A DNA stretch of 64,000 nt from Streptomyces sp. SAJ15. Its GTDB lineage: Bacteria; Actinomycetota; Actinomycetes; Streptomycetales; Streptomycetaceae. The stretch covers positions 1,015,810 through 1,079,809 of the forward strand of contig NZ_NISY01000002.1 of assembly GCF_007595705.1 (NCBI RefSeq). Reading direction: 5' to 3'. A model generated the notes under the pieces. That model worked only from the letters and a program-made list of their open reading frames with translations. It ran no database searches and was not told the origin of the DNA. Below, in pieces: positions 50,729 through 60,250 of this stretch; position 1 is the stretch's first letter; every line of letters begins with the position of its first letter. The translations under genes and the position numbers were made by a program.

Positions 50729-52822
50729 CTAGACCGTCACGACGACCGCCGCGCCGTGGCCGAACAGCCCCTGACACGCGCTGAGCCCGACCCGGGCCCC
50801 GGCCACCTGCCGCTCGCCCGCCGCTCCCCGCAGCTGTCGGGTGAGTTCGCAGACCTGGGCGATGGCCTGGGCGGGGACCGCCTCCCCGAAGGAGGCCAGC
50901 CCCCCACTGGTGTTGACCGGGACGCGGCCGCCCAGGGCCGTCGCGCCGCTGAGCAGCAGCCGCGCGCCCTCGCCCGGGGCACACAGCCCCAGGGCCTCGT
51001 ACCATTCCAGTTCCAGGGCGGTGGAGAGGTCGTAGACCTCAGCCAGTGACAGGTCCTCGGGGCCCAGACCGGCCTCTTCGTAGGCGGCCCGGACGAGGGA
51101 GGCCCGGAAGTCTTCCGGCGACCGCGCGGAGGAGCGGACGGACTCCACGGCCCCCCTGTCGGGCCCCGCGACCACGGCGACGGGGGGCGTGGGTGGGTCG
51201 CCGGCCCACGCGGGCGCGAGGGCGGGTGCCACCGCCGGAGCGTCGGGCACCGGACCGACGGTGGCCCTGGCGGTGGTCGAGTCGGTGGCGAGGTCCGGCA
51301 GGTCGAGCTCGGTGCGCGGATAGCGCGGGGTGACGGTGGAGACCGCGCGGAGGCGGACCGGGCGCGCCACGCCGTGTCTCCGGGCGAAGTCCGCGGTGGC
51401 CAGCACCAGCGCCGCGGCCCCGTCGGAGGTGGCGCAGACGTCCAGCAGCCGCAGCGGGTCCGCGACGACGGGGGAGCCGGTGACCTCCTCGGCGGTCACG
51501 CGCCGGCGGTAGCGCGCGTAGGGGTTGGCCGCCCCCGCGGCCGCGTTCTTGACCTTGACGCGTGCGAAGTCCGCCGGCGTATCGCCGTACACGGTCATCC
51601 GCCGCCGCGCGTAGAGCGCGAAGTAGGCCGGGTTGGTCGCGCCGAGGATCCGGAAGCGCAGCCAGTCCGGGTCCTCGGGGCGATCCCCTCCGGCGGGCGC
51701 GAAGAAGCCCTTGGGCGCGGCGTCCGCGCCGACCACCAGCACCACGTCGGCCAGCCCGGACAGCAACTGCGCGCGGGCGGCGGCGATGGCCTGGGCGCCG
51801 GAGGCGCAGGCCGCGTACACGCTGGCGACCCGTGCCCCCTGCCAGCCCAGCGCTCGCGCGAAGGTGGCGCCCGCCACATGTCCGGGATAGCCGCCGCGCA
51901 CGGTCTGCGCACCGATGACGGACGGGATGGCGGACCAGCCGAGTCCGGCGTCGGCGAGCGCCGCCCGCGCCGCCACGACGCCGTACTCGGCGAACGGCCG
52001 CCCCCACTTGCCCCAGGGGTGCATGCCGACACCGAGCACCACGACCTCCCCGACCTCCCCGCGGCCGTCGGCGGCCCGGTCGGCCCCGTCGGCGTCGCCG
52101 ACCCGCCCCCGAGTGCTCCCCACGCCCTCCTCGGACCCGCTCCGTACGCCTCCCGCAGGCCGGCTCTGTAAGCCCTCCCCGGGTCCGCTCCGTACGCCCT
52201 CCTCGGGCGCGGCCGCCCGTACGCCCGTCCCGGCCCCGGTCCCCAGGTCCGGGCTCGCCGGGGCGGGCGCGGCGGGGGCGGTTTGGAGGAGGTCGTCCGC
52301 CCGCGGGGCGCCGGGCGGCTCTACGGGCGCCTCGGCCCGCGGCTCGCCTCCGGCCCGCGTCCGCGGCCGCGTCGGCGGACCCGGCTCACGCGTCGGGCGC
52401 CAGTGCCAGGTGGTCCAGACCTGGTCGTCGTCCTCGCGGAGCACGCCGAGGACGAGCTCCACCTCCATGCCGACGGACAGTCGGTCCGTCGCCAGCCCCG
52501 GCACCCCCTGACCGAGGACCACCATCCCCTCGGCGGCCAGCTCCACCGCGAGCAGCGTGTACGGCTCCCAGGGCCGCCCGGCCTGCCCCGGGTACGGCGC
52601 GGGCGGTCGGTAGCGCCCGTCGGTGTACGACCACACCCGCCCCCGTCGGGAGAGCGGCACCTCCTCCGGCTCCGCGGCCCCGCAGTCCGGGTTACGGCAG
52701 AAGGCGTCCTCGCGCGGGAAGAAGACCGCCGCGCACCGCCGGCATCGCGTCCCCAGCAGCCGGAAGCCCGTCGCGTCCTCGGTGAACCACCCCGGCACCA
52801 CCGGCTTCCGCCCCTTCGACAC
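50729..52822 (-). CDS. DUF35 OB-fold/thiolase fusion protein
   Basis: A 697-residue protein. I start it at GTG 52822, six bases after GGGAGG. Residues 1-140 are a DUF35 unit: a rubredoxin-like zinc ribbon with cysteines in GTRCRRCAAVFF and FCRNPDCG, then an OB fold. Residues of about 147-257 are a Gly/Pro/Arg/Glu-rich linker with repeats such as GVRSGSEEGV. The rest is a thiolase: the active-site Cys lies in SVYAACASGAQAIAAARA, then NPYARYR, a late GRVPVNTSGGL motif and ACQGLFGHGAAV. DUF35 and thiolase usually are separate proteins that cooperate in acyl-CoA or steroid side-chain cleavage; here they are fused. A palindromic operator precedes the gene. Confidence 0.85.
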   Translation of the reverse strand: MSKGRKPVVPGWFTEDATGFRLLGTRCRRCAAVFFPREDAFCRNPDCGAAEPEEVPLSRRGRVWSYTDGRYRPPAPYPGQAGRPWEPYTLLAVELAAEGMVVLGQGVPGLATDRLSVGMEVELVLGVLREDDDQVWTTWHWRPTREPGPPTRPRTRAGGEPRAEAPVEPPGAPRADDLLQTAPAAPAPASPDLGTGAGTGVRAAAPEEGVRSGPGEGLQSRPAGGVRSGSEEGVGSTRGRVGDADGADRAADGRGEVGEVVVLGVGMHPWGKWGRPFAEYGVVAARAALADAGLGWSAIPSVIGAQTVRGGYPGHVAGATFARALGWQGARVASVYAACASGAQAIAAARAQLLSGLADVVLVVGADAAPKGFFAPAGGDRPEDPDWLRFRILGATNPAYFALYARRRMTVYGDTPADFARVKVKNAAAGAANPYARYRRRVTAEEVTGSPVVADPLRLLDVCATSDGAAALVLATADFARRHGVARPVRLRAVSTVTPRYPRTELDLPDLATDSTTARATVGPVPDAPAVAPALAPAWAGDPPTPPVAVVAGPDRGAVESVRSSARSPEDFRASLVRAAYEEAGLGPEDLSLAEVYDLSTALELEWYEALGLCAPGEGARLLLSGATALGGRVPVNTSGGLASFGEAVPAQAIAQVCELTRQLRGAAGERQVAGARVGLSACQGLFGHGAAVVVTV

Positions 52823-52839
52823 AGTGGACCTCCCGGCAC

Positions 52840-52854
52840 CTGACGAGCCGTCAG
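52840..52854 (-). promoter_or_regulatory. 15-bp palindromic operator of the thiolase gene
   Basis: CTGACGAGCCGTCAG is a perfect 6-3-6 palindrome, 18 bp upstream of GTG 52822. On the minus strand TACACT (52864-52869) with TGTTCG (52887-52892) 17 bp further could be the promoter, placing the palindrome just after the transcription start, as for a repressor site. Similar TGACG-CGTCA sites are bound by TetR-type regulators of lipid genes; that link is inference. Confidence 0.6.
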
Positions 52855-53120
52855 AAAATGACGAGTGTACGAGGGCCGGCGATGAGCGAACAGGGGGCAA
52901 CCAGCGACGGGCCTCGTGCGTCCACATGAGCGTGACCGGTCGACCGGGGCTCACGGGGGTGGCTCCGATCGACCGGTCACCCCTCCCGCCGTCGCCCGTA
53001 GGGCCCCGTGGGGCTCCGTCGGTGCCACCGTCGCTCGACTCGGCGCCGGCCGAGCCGGCGGCGGCAGCCGGCGGCCGTAGCGGTCGGTCAGCCGTTCGGC
53101 CGTTGGGTAGGGAAGGGGGC

Positions 53121-54053
53121 ATGAGACGACCCTCCTCCCGGCTGTCCAACCGGCTCTCCTCTCGGCCGCACCGGCTCCGTGCCCTGACCGCCGCGGGCGC
53201 CGCCCTCTGCGCCACCGTCGTCACGGCCCTGACTACCGTGACGGCTGCCCCGTCGGCGGCGTCAACGCCCTCCACGCGCTCCTCGCCTTCCGCGCCCTCC
53301 ACGACTTCCGCGGCCACCGTCCCGGGCCGGGCCGAGTCGGAGCCGAAGGCCCCCGACGGGTTCGTGGCCCTGCGGTCCACCGACCCGACCATCCTCCACG
53401 ACATCAGGTACGTCACCCGGCACAACTTCACGGGGGTGCCGGTGGACGGCTACCGACAGCCGGTGTGCATCCTCACCCGCCCCGCCGCCGAGGCGCTGCA
53501 CCGGGCGCAGCGCGAGCTGCTGCGCCGCGGCTACTCCCTCAAGGTCTACGACTGCTACCGCCCGCAGCGCGCCGTCGACCACTTCGTGCGCTGGGCGAAG
53601 GACCTGGACGACCAGCGCATGAAGGCGGAGTTCTATCCGCGAGTCGACAAGTCGAGGCTGTTCCTGGACGGCTACATCGCGGAGAAGTCGGGGCACAGCC
53701 GCGGCTCCACGGTCGACCTCACCCTCGTGAGGCTTCCGGCCAAGCCCACCCGGCCGTACATCCCCGGCGAACCGCTCCGCCCCTGCCACGCCCCGCGCGC
53801 CGAGCGGTTCCCCGACAACTCCGTGGACACCGGCACCGGCTACGACTGCTTCGACACCCTCGCGCACACCGAGGACCCGCGTGTCCAGGGCGAGCAGCGC
53901 GCCTACCGGACGCTGCTCAAGAGCACCCTGGAGCGGCAGGGCTTCGTGAACCTGCCCGAGGAGTGGTGGCACTTCACCTACCAGCCCGAACCCTTCCCCG
54001 ACACCTACTTCGACTTCCCCGTGTCCTCCCGCTCCCTCTTCCCGCGCGGCTAG
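53121..54053 (+). CDS. Secreted D-Ala-D-Ala dipeptidase (VanX family)
   Basis: A 310-residue exported zinc peptidase. Start ATG 53121 follows GGAAGGGG. The n-region is Arg-rich, the h-region is ALTAAGAALCATVVTALTTV and a Ser/Thr/Ala-rich segment leads to the mature part near residue 70. The VanX-type zinc site is seen in SGHSRGSTVDLTL (His and Asp) and EEWWHFTY (catalytic Glu and third His ligand). It would cleave D-Ala-D-Ala or D-amino-acid dipeptides outside the cell. Because it is secreted and no vanHA genes are nearby, a role in cell-wall recycling is more likely than glycopeptide resistance. Its stop codon shares the CTAG sequence 54050-54053 with the opposite gene. Confidence 0.88.
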   Translation: MRRPSSRLSNRLSSRPHRLRALTAAGAALCATVVTALTTVTAAPSAASTPSTRSSPSAPSTTSAATVPGRAESEPKAPDGFVALRSTDPTILHDIRYVTRHNFTGVPVDGYRQPVCILTRPAAEALHRAQRELLRRGYSLKVYDCYRPQRAVDHFVRWAKDLDDQRMKAEFYPRVDKSRLFLDGYIAEKSGHSRGSTVDLTLVRLPAKPTRPYIPGEPLRPCHAPRAERFPDNSVDTGTGYDCFDTLAHTEDPRVQGEQRAYRTLLKSTLERQGFVNLPEEWWHFTYQPEPFPDTYFDFPVSSRSLFPRG

Positions 54054-54631
54054 CCGCCGCCGACCGCCCAGCCGGCGATCTCCCGGCGTATCGCCCTCAG
54101 CTCGCGGGTCGCGGCCGGCAGGTCGCCCAGCTCGGGATGGGCGGGGGCGTCCTCCCAGCACGCGTACAGCTGCCCCGATCGAGTCCAGGCCAGGAGATCG
54201 ACGATCCGCGTGAACGGCGACGAAGCGTACGGCGGAACCGGATCCTCGTCGTCCGCGAGGTCGCCCGCACGCAGGTCCCGTCCCGCCCGCAGGCGCAGCC
54301 AACCCGCCGCCGAGAACGCCGACTGGGCCACCGGCCCTCGCTCCCGGTCCTGGTCCTCGGAGAACGCCAGGCCCAGAATGATCAGGGCCTCATGGAGCGC
54401 GTCGGCGTCGGTCGGCTCGCCGGCGGCCGCCGCGCGGAGCGCCCGCACCACCCCCGCGCTCGACAACGCGGGATCGTCGCTGATCTCCTCGTCCTCCTGC
54501 TCCGCGCGATCCAGCAGTGGGGCGATCAGGCCGTAGAGGGCGCCGACCCGCTCCCGCGGGTCCAGGTGACCGGCGAACTCGTCGATGTCATCCAGCAGTT
54601 CCGGGTAGTCGCGGTGGGTCGTCTCCGTCAT
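54050..54631 (-). CDS. Hypothetical acidic protein
   Basis: A 193-residue, mostly helical and acidic protein from ATG 54631; a frame of 10 more codons upstream has no better start. The N-terminus contains RDYPELLDDIDEFAGHLDP and the middle RAEQEDEEISDDPALSS. The C-terminal part holds a conserved-looking LAWTRSGQLYACWEDAPAHP. I do not recognise the family, and there is no signal peptide or membrane helix. It overlaps the VanX-like gene tail to tail by four bases. No operon partner is seen. Confidence 0.65.
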   Translation of the reverse strand: MTETTHRDYPELLDDIDEFAGHLDPRERVGALYGLIAPLLDRAEQEDEEISDDPALSSAGVVRALRAAAAGEPTDADALHEALIILGLAFSEDQDRERGPVAQSAFSAAGWLRLRAGRDLRAGDLADDEDPVPPYASSPFTRIVDLLAWTRSGQLYACWEDAPAHPELGDLPAATRELRAIRREIAGWAVGGG

Positions 54632-54729
54632 ACGAACCTGGATAGCACGGGGCACCGACATCGCCGCCCGACACGTCCGCCGCCCTCACCTCACCCGGCC
54701 CCGAGACCTCGCTCCGCGCGGGGCACCGG

Positions 54730-57700
54730 CTAGCCGCGCACACGGAAGGGGTACGTCACCTCCTGCGACCCCTGCTGCTCCACCACCACGCCACCGCCCC
54801 GCAGCCGGGTGGTGAAGCGGGCCACGGTCGGCGGCTCCCAGCCGTCGCCGGAATCCGTGATCAGCATCCCGCCGCCGGTGCGCCCCGGGGCAGGCGTCCA
54901 CACCTCCAGCTCGACTCCGCCGTCCGCCCCCGCCACCGGCACCACGGAACCGGCGCGGGCCAGCACCGGGACCCGTGCCAGCGGGGCGTCCAGCCACACC
55001 CGGCCCGGACCCTCGTACGCGCGGCCGGTCGCCGTGTCGTACCAGCGGCCGCGCGGCAACCGCACCGCACGCCGCTCCACGCCCTCCTCCAGCACCGGCG
55101 CCACCAACAGCGAGTCGCCGAGCAGGAACGCGTCCTCGCAGTCGCGCAACGCGCGGTCCTGCGGCCACCGCCACCACACCGGGCGGGCGTACGGCGCCCC
55201 GGTGCGCCGCGCCACGTGCGCGAGGGTGACGAAGTACGGCAGCAGCCGTCGGCGCTCGCGCAGCGCCGCGGTCGCGTGCTCCAGCACCCGCGGACCGAAC
55301 TCCCACGGCTCGCGCCGCCCCGCGAAGACCGCCGAGTGGGTACGGAACAGCGGCAGGTACGAGGCCATCTGGAACCAGCGCAGATACAGCTCGGGGGAGG
55401 GCGAACCGGTGAACCCGCCGACATCCGGCCCGGAGTACGGCACTCCGCACAGTCCCAGCCCCAGCGCCAGCGCCAGCGAGGCACGCAACCCCGCCCAGCC
55501 GGTCGCCACGTCACCGGACCAACTGCCGCCGTAGCGCTGCATGCCCGCCCAACCGGAGCGGGAGAACAGGAACGGGCGCTCCGCCGGGCGCAGCTCGCGC
55601 AGCGCCTCGTACCCGGCGCGGGCCATCGCCAACGCGTACACGTTGTGCGCCTCGCGGTGGTCGCCGCCGTGCCCCTCCAGCGCGTGCCGGGCCGAGCGGG
55701 GCAGCGTGGGGTCGCCGAAGGCCGCGAACGACACCGGCTCGTTCATGTCGTGCCAGAAGCCGGAGAACCCCTGGGCCAGTCGCTCCGGGTACAGCCCGCC
55801 CCACCACGTGCGCACCCGTGGATCGGTGAAGTCGGGGAAGACCGCCTCACCCGGCCACACCACGCCGCGCACCGCGCGGCCGCGCGCGTCCCGCACGAAC
55901 GCGTCCGCCGCCACTCCGGCGTCGTAGGTCTCGTTGCCCGGCTCCACCTTCACCGCCGGGTCGATGATCGACACCAGCCGCACCCCCTCGGCGCGCAGCT
56001 CCGCCGCCAGCCCCGGCAAGTCCGGGAACCGCTCGGTGTCGACGGTGAACACGCGGTGACCGCGGTAGTGGTCGATGTCCAGGTGCAGCGCCGACAGCGG
56101 CAGGTCGCGCTCCCGATAGCCCGCCACCACCCGCCGCACCTCGCGCTCGTCGCCGAACCCCCAGCGCGCGTGGTGGTAGCCCAGCGCCCAGCTCGGAGGG
56201 ACCGCCGGCGCGCCGGTCAGCGCCGTCCAGCCGTGCAGCACCCGCGCCGGGGTGCCCACGATCACCCAGTAGCGCAGCGGCCCGCCGTCCATGCGCACCT
56301 GACAGGCGCCCGGACGGTCGTGGCCCGAACCCGCGCCCTCCTCACCCTCGCGCAGGGTGACCACGCCGTCCCAGCTGTTGTCGTGGAAGACCAGATGGGT
56401 GCCCGCGTCCGCCACCACCAGCTGCACCGGCATCGTCAGGTACAGCGGATCGTCACCCGGCTCGAAGCTGCCGCCCGGGTCCGTGTTCCAGAGCCGGTAG
56501 GAGCCGTCGCGCAGCCGCGGCCCCCGCGACCGTCCGCCCAGCCCGAAGAACCGCGCGTCCGCCGCCACCTCGGACCGCTGCACCCAACGCGCCCGCCCGG
56601 CCCCGCCCTCGACGGCAACCCCGACTTCGGCGGTCGCGCCGGCTTCGGACCTCGCGCCGGCGGCCTCACCGGCTCCGGCGGCGTCACCGGCTTCGGCGGA
56701 CGTCGGGGCGGGACCGGCGCCGGACCCGGCGGCCGCCCCCGCGCGGTCGTCGGGCAGGGCACCGGGGTTCGCGGCGCTCCCCGCGCGGTCGTCATGGACG
56801 ACAGCCGTACGCGCGACGGCCCCCGCGTGGTCGCCCCGCGCCTCGTCCGCTCCCGCGCGGTGCCTCCGTGTCCCGTCGCCTTCCGCGCGGTCGCGGCTCT
56901 CTATGGCCTTCCCCACGCGCGCCTCTCCCGCGCGGCGGCCGGCCCCCACGGCGTTCCCCACCGCGTCCCCCACGGCGTCCGCCAAGGGGTCCCTCAGGCC
57001 GTCCGCCGCGTCGCTCGCCACGGCCCCGGGGCGGTCGCTCGCCCGCGCGTCGCCCGCGCCGCCCTTGTCGCCGGCCGGGTCCTCGCCCCGTGCCGGGCCG
57101 AGGACCCGGGCGACGGCGGCGTGGGCGCGCCCCGGGAAGTCGGCCGCGACCGGACGGCGGCGGCGCACCGGCGCCTGTTCCGTCGCGCCGTCGGCGGACC
57201 CGACCGCGCGGTCCGCGCCGGCCGTCGTGCCCTCCGCGCGGCCGGAGGAGACGCCCCCGCGCCCGGTCGCCGCCTCCGCCCGGTCGGTCGGCCGGTTCGC
57301 CCGCCCGACGGATCGACCCGTCCGGCCCACCGGGACGTCCTCGGCCGGCTCCCACCACCGCGGCGGCAGGTCGCGGCGGAGCACGACGCCGCCGGGAGTC
57401 CGGACCTCGACCGCGCCGAGCCGGGAGACGACCACCGTGACCCGCTCGGAGACGACCCGCCAGCCCCCGTCGGTGTCGGGCTCCAGAACGGCCCGCTCGT
57501 CCGCATCCGGGCAGGGACCCGCGAGGGCGTACGAGGGTTCGGGGCCGGCGCCGTCCCAGCCGCAGAAGACGGCGCCGCCCGCCGCCACCCGCACCCGCAG
57601 CGTCGACCGTGCGAACCGCACCACCCCGCCACCCGGCTCGGGCTCCGCCGTCAACGCCACCCCCGGGACCCGGGCGCGCTCCGGGCCGCGAGGCGGTAGT

Positions 57701-57804
57701 CCGACCGCGTCGGCGCGGCTGCGCCGCCACGCCGAGCGCACCGAACGCAGTCCTTGAGCCGTCCCAACAGACCTCACCGTCCGAACCAGGTCACGCGCAT
57801 CCAT
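54730..57804 (-). CDS. Glycoside hydrolase family 31 alpha-glucosidase with a long disordered insertion
   Basis: A protein of about 1024 residues. The GH31 core is clear: GYHHARWGFGD, then the nucleophile motif FWHDMNEP with Asp686, the GSWSGDVATGWAGLR acid/base region and GADVGGF-like PDVGGFTGSPSPELYLRW. It hydrolyses alpha-glucosides. There is no signal peptide, suggesting cytoplasmic action. Between about residues 160 and 404 (56590-57330) the N-terminal domain is split by roughly 245 Ala/Gly/Arg/Asp-rich residues with repeats like VGDAVGNAVGAG; this is not in normal GH31 enzymes. GTG 57843 has GGGAG seven bases upstream and is an alternative start adding 13 residues. Confidence 0.88.
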   Translation of the reverse strand: MDARDLVRTVRSVGTAQGLRSVRSAWRRSRADAVGLPPRGPERARVPGVALTAEPEPGGGVVRFARSTLRVRVAAGGAVFCGWDGAGPEPSYALAGPCPDADERAVLEPDTDGGWRVVSERVTVVVSRLGAVEVRTPGGVVLRRDLPPRWWEPAEDVPVGRTGRSVGRANRPTDRAEAATGRGGVSSGRAEGTTAGADRAVGSADGATEQAPVRRRRPVAADFPGRAHAAVARVLGPARGEDPAGDKGGAGDARASDRPGAVASDAADGLRDPLADAVGDAVGNAVGAGRRAGEARVGKAIESRDRAEGDGTRRHRAGADEARGDHAGAVARTAVVHDDRAGSAANPGALPDDRAGAAAGSGAGPAPTSAEAGDAAGAGEAAGARSEAGATAEVGVAVEGGAGRARWVQRSEVAADARFFGLGGRSRGPRLRDGSYRLWNTDPGGSFEPGDDPLYLTMPVQLVVADAGTHLVFHDNSWDGVVTLREGEEGAGSGHDRPGACQVRMDGGPLRYWVIVGTPARVLHGWTALTGAPAVPPSWALGYHHARWGFGDEREVRRVVAGYRERDLPLSALHLDIDHYRGHRVFTVDTERFPDLPGLAAELRAEGVRLVSIIDPAVKVEPGNETYDAGVAADAFVRDARGRAVRGVVWPGEAVFPDFTDPRVRTWWGGLYPERLAQGFSGFWHDMNEPVSFAAFGDPTLPRSARHALEGHGGDHREAHNVYALAMARAGYEALRELRPAERPFLFSRSGWAGMQRYGGSWSGDVATGWAGLRASLALALGLGLCGVPYSGPDVGGFTGSPSPELYLRWFQMASYLPLFRTHSAVFAGRREPWEFGPRVLEHATAALRERRRLLPYFVTLAHVARRTGAPYARPVWWRWPQDRALRDCEDAFLLGDSLLVAPVLEEGVERRAVRLPRGRWYDTATGRAYEGPGRVWLDAPLARVPVLARAGSVVPVAGADGGVELEVWTPAPGRTGGGMLITDSGDGWEPPTVARFTTRLRGGGVVVEQQGSQEVTYPFRVRG

Positions 57805-58023
57805 GCTGCTCAGCCTGCCATTGCCGAAGGGCGGACCGTGCACCGTTCAACTCCCGTTCACTCACGGGTAGCGCACATCGCGCCATGTCTCCCTGTGTGG
57901 CGGCGGCCCTGGTGTGTGCGGTGATCACATGGCATCGTCTGGCTGAGCCGCGTCAGCAGCACACCCCGCACAGGGCGCGGTGTCGCCCACGACGCGTACC
58001 GCCGTCCAGCCCGGGAGCCGAAG

Positions 58024-60099
58024 ATGACGACCGCCGCACCCCAGCCCGCCCAGCAACCGGAGCCTCTCTGGCAGCCCGGCCCGGACCGGATCGCCCGCGC
58101 CCAGCTCACCCGCTTCCAGCAGTGGGCGGCCGAGCGGCACGGCGCCCCGGCCGCGGGGTCCGGGGCGAGCGGGCAGGGCGGGCCGGGCACCCTGGGCGGT
58201 CTCACCGGCCTGGAGGGCCCGGCCGCGGACTACGCCGCGCTGCACCGCTGGTCGGTGGAGGAACTCGGCCGGTTCTGGCAGGCCGTCGCGGAGTGGTTCG
58301 AGGTGCGCCTCACCCATCCGTACGAGACGGTGCTGGCCGGTGCCGACATGCCGGGGGCGACCTGGTTCCCCGGCGCCACCCTCAACTACGCCGAGCACGC
58401 GCTGCGCACCGCCGACGACCCGGACCGCGCGGACACCCCGGCGCTGCTGTGCGTCGACGAGACCCATGAGCCGGTGCCGGTCAGCTGGGCCGAGCTGCGC
58501 GACCAGGTCGGCGCGGTCGCCGCACAGCTGCGCCGCCTCGGGGTGCGCCCCGGCGACCGGGTCAGCGGCTACCTCCCCAACATCCCCCAGGCCACCGTCG
58601 CGCTGCTGGCCACCGCGGCCGTCGGCGCCGTGTGGACCTCCTGTGCCCCCGACTTCGGCGCACGCAGCGTTCTGGACCGCTTCCAGCAGGTCGAGCCCGT
58701 CGTGCTGTTCACCGTCGACGGCTACCGCTACGGCGGCAAGGAGCACGACCGCACGGAGACCGTCGCCGAGCTGCGCCGCGAGCTGCCCACGCTGCGCGCC
58801 GTCGTCCACATCCCGCTGCTGGGCACCCCCACCCCCGACGGCGCGCTCGACTGGGCCGCGGTGACGGCCGAGAAGGCGGCGCCGGTCTACGAGCAGGTGC
58901 CCTTCGACCACCCGCTGTGGGTGCTCTACTCCTCCGGCACCACCGGGCTCCCGAAGGCCATCGTCCAGTCGCAGGGCGGCATCCTGCTGGAACACCTCAA
59001 GCAGCTGGGCCTCCACTGCGACCTCGCGCCGGGCGACCGCTTCTTCTGGTACACGTCCACCGGCTGGATGATGTGGAACTTCCTCGTCTCCGGCCTGCTC
59101 GTCGGCGCCACCGTCGTGCTCTACGACGGCAGCCCCGGCCACCCCGACACCGGTGCCCAGTGGCGGATCGCCGAGCGCACCGGCGCGACCCTCTACGGCA
59201 CCTCCGCCGCCTATGTGATGGCCTGCCGCAAGGCCGGCGTGCACCCGGGGCGCGACTTCGACCTCTCCCGCGTGCGATGCGTCGCCACCACCGGCTCGCC
59301 GCTCCCGCCCGACGGGTTCCGCTGGCTCCACGACGAGTTCGTGGCGACCAGCGGAGACATGTGGATCGCCTCCGTCAGCGGCGGCACCGACGTGTGCAGC
59401 TGCTTCGCCGGCGCCGTGCCCACCCTCCCGGTCCACATCGGCGAGCTCCAGGCGCCCGCGCTGGGCGTCGACCTCCAGGCCTGGGACCCCCAGGGAAAGC
59501 CGCTCGTCGACGAGGTCGGCGAGCTGGTCGTCACCCGACCCATGCCCTCCATGCCCATCCACTTCTGGAACGACCCCGACGGCAGCCGCTACCGCGACAG
59601 CTACTTCGAGATGTTCCCGGGCGTCTGGCGGCACGGCGACTGGATCACCCTCACCTCGCGCGGCAGCGTCGTCATCCACGGTCGCTCCGACTCCACCCTC
59701 AACCGGCAGGGCGTCCGCATGGGCTCCGCCGACATCTACGAGGCCGTCGAGCGCCTCCCCGAGGTCCGCGAATCCCTCGTCCTGGGCGTCGAACAGCCCG
59801 ACGGGGGCTACTGGATGCCGCTCTTCGTCCACCTCGCCCCGGGCGTCTCCCTCGACGACGAACTGCGCGACCGCATCAAGCGCACCATCCGCGAGCAGCT
59901 CTCCCCACGGCACGTCCCCGACGAGATCATCGAGGTGCCGGGCGTGCCGCACACCCTCACCGGCAAGCGCATCGAGGTGCCCGTCAAGCGGCTGATGCAG
60001 GGCACTCCGCTGGACAAGGCCGTCAACCCCGGCTCCGTCGACGACATGGAGCTGGTGCGCTTCTACGAGCGCATCGCCCGGGAGCGCGCCGCCGACTGA
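58024..60099 (+). CDS. Acetoacetyl-CoA synthetase (acetoacetate-CoA ligase)
   Basis: A 691-residue member of the acyl-adenylate superfamily. The N-terminal extension ends with ATWFPGATLNYAEHAL, typical of acetyl- and acetoacetyl-CoA synthetases. The ATP loop YSSGTTGLPKAIVQ starts at residue 302, followed by FWYTSTGWMMWNFLVSGL, which in this subgroup has WNF where acetyl-CoA synthetases differ, then the FSGGTD-like SGGTDVCSCFAG and the LTGKRIEVPVKRL C-terminal catalytic lysine region. It activates acetoacetate with ATP and CoA in the cytoplasm. The gene is divergent from the glucosidase gene, monocistronic, and followed by a gene of unknown function. Confidence 0.92.
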   Translation: MTTAAPQPAQQPEPLWQPGPDRIARAQLTRFQQWAAERHGAPAAGSGASGQGGPGTLGGLTGLEGPAADYAALHRWSVEELGRFWQAVAEWFEVRLTHPYETVLAGADMPGATWFPGATLNYAEHALRTADDPDRADTPALLCVDETHEPVPVSWAELRDQVGAVAAQLRRLGVRPGDRVSGYLPNIPQATVALLATAAVGAVWTSCAPDFGARSVLDRFQQVEPVVLFTVDGYRYGGKEHDRTETVAELRRELPTLRAVVHIPLLGTPTPDGALDWAAVTAEKAAPVYEQVPFDHPLWVLYSSGTTGLPKAIVQSQGGILLEHLKQLGLHCDLAPGDRFFWYTSTGWMMWNFLVSGLLVGATVVLYDGSPGHPDTGAQWRIAERTGATLYGTSAAYVMACRKAGVHPGRDFDLSRVRCVATTGSPLPPDGFRWLHDEFVATSGDMWIASVSGGTDVCSCFAGAVPTLPVHIGELQAPALGVDLQAWDPQGKPLVDEVGELVVTRPMPSMPIHFWNDPDGSRYRDSYFEMFPGVWRHGDWITLTSRGSVVIHGRSDSTLNRQGVRMGSADIYEAVERLPEVRESLVLGVEQPDGGYWMPLFVHLAPGVSLDDELRDRIKRTIREQLSPRHVPDEIIEVPGVPHTLTGKRIEVPVKRLMQGTPLDKAVNPGSVDDMELVRFYERIARERAAD

Positions 60100-60250
60100 C
60101 CCCGCCGTTCGACCGGGGCCCGGCGACCGGGCCCCGACGACCGGCCCCACCCGGCCGCCGGACACCGGCGCCGTGCCACGGTCACCCTGCGTTGTCAGTG
60201 CCCTCGGTTACGGTGAGTGAGCATTGGTCGACCGACGCTGAGGGGGAGCC

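Noticed and set aside
53121..54053. Vancomycin resistance cluster
   Set aside because: Only a VanX-like peptidase is present; it has a signal peptide and no vanH, vanA or vanRS partners, so resistance is not supported.
57910..57930. CRP-like site (TGTGCGGTGATCACA) between GH31 and acetoacetyl-CoA synthetase genes
   Set aside because: Only one half matches the TGTGA-N6-TCACA consensus; the central GTGATCAC palindrome alone is too short to support a call.
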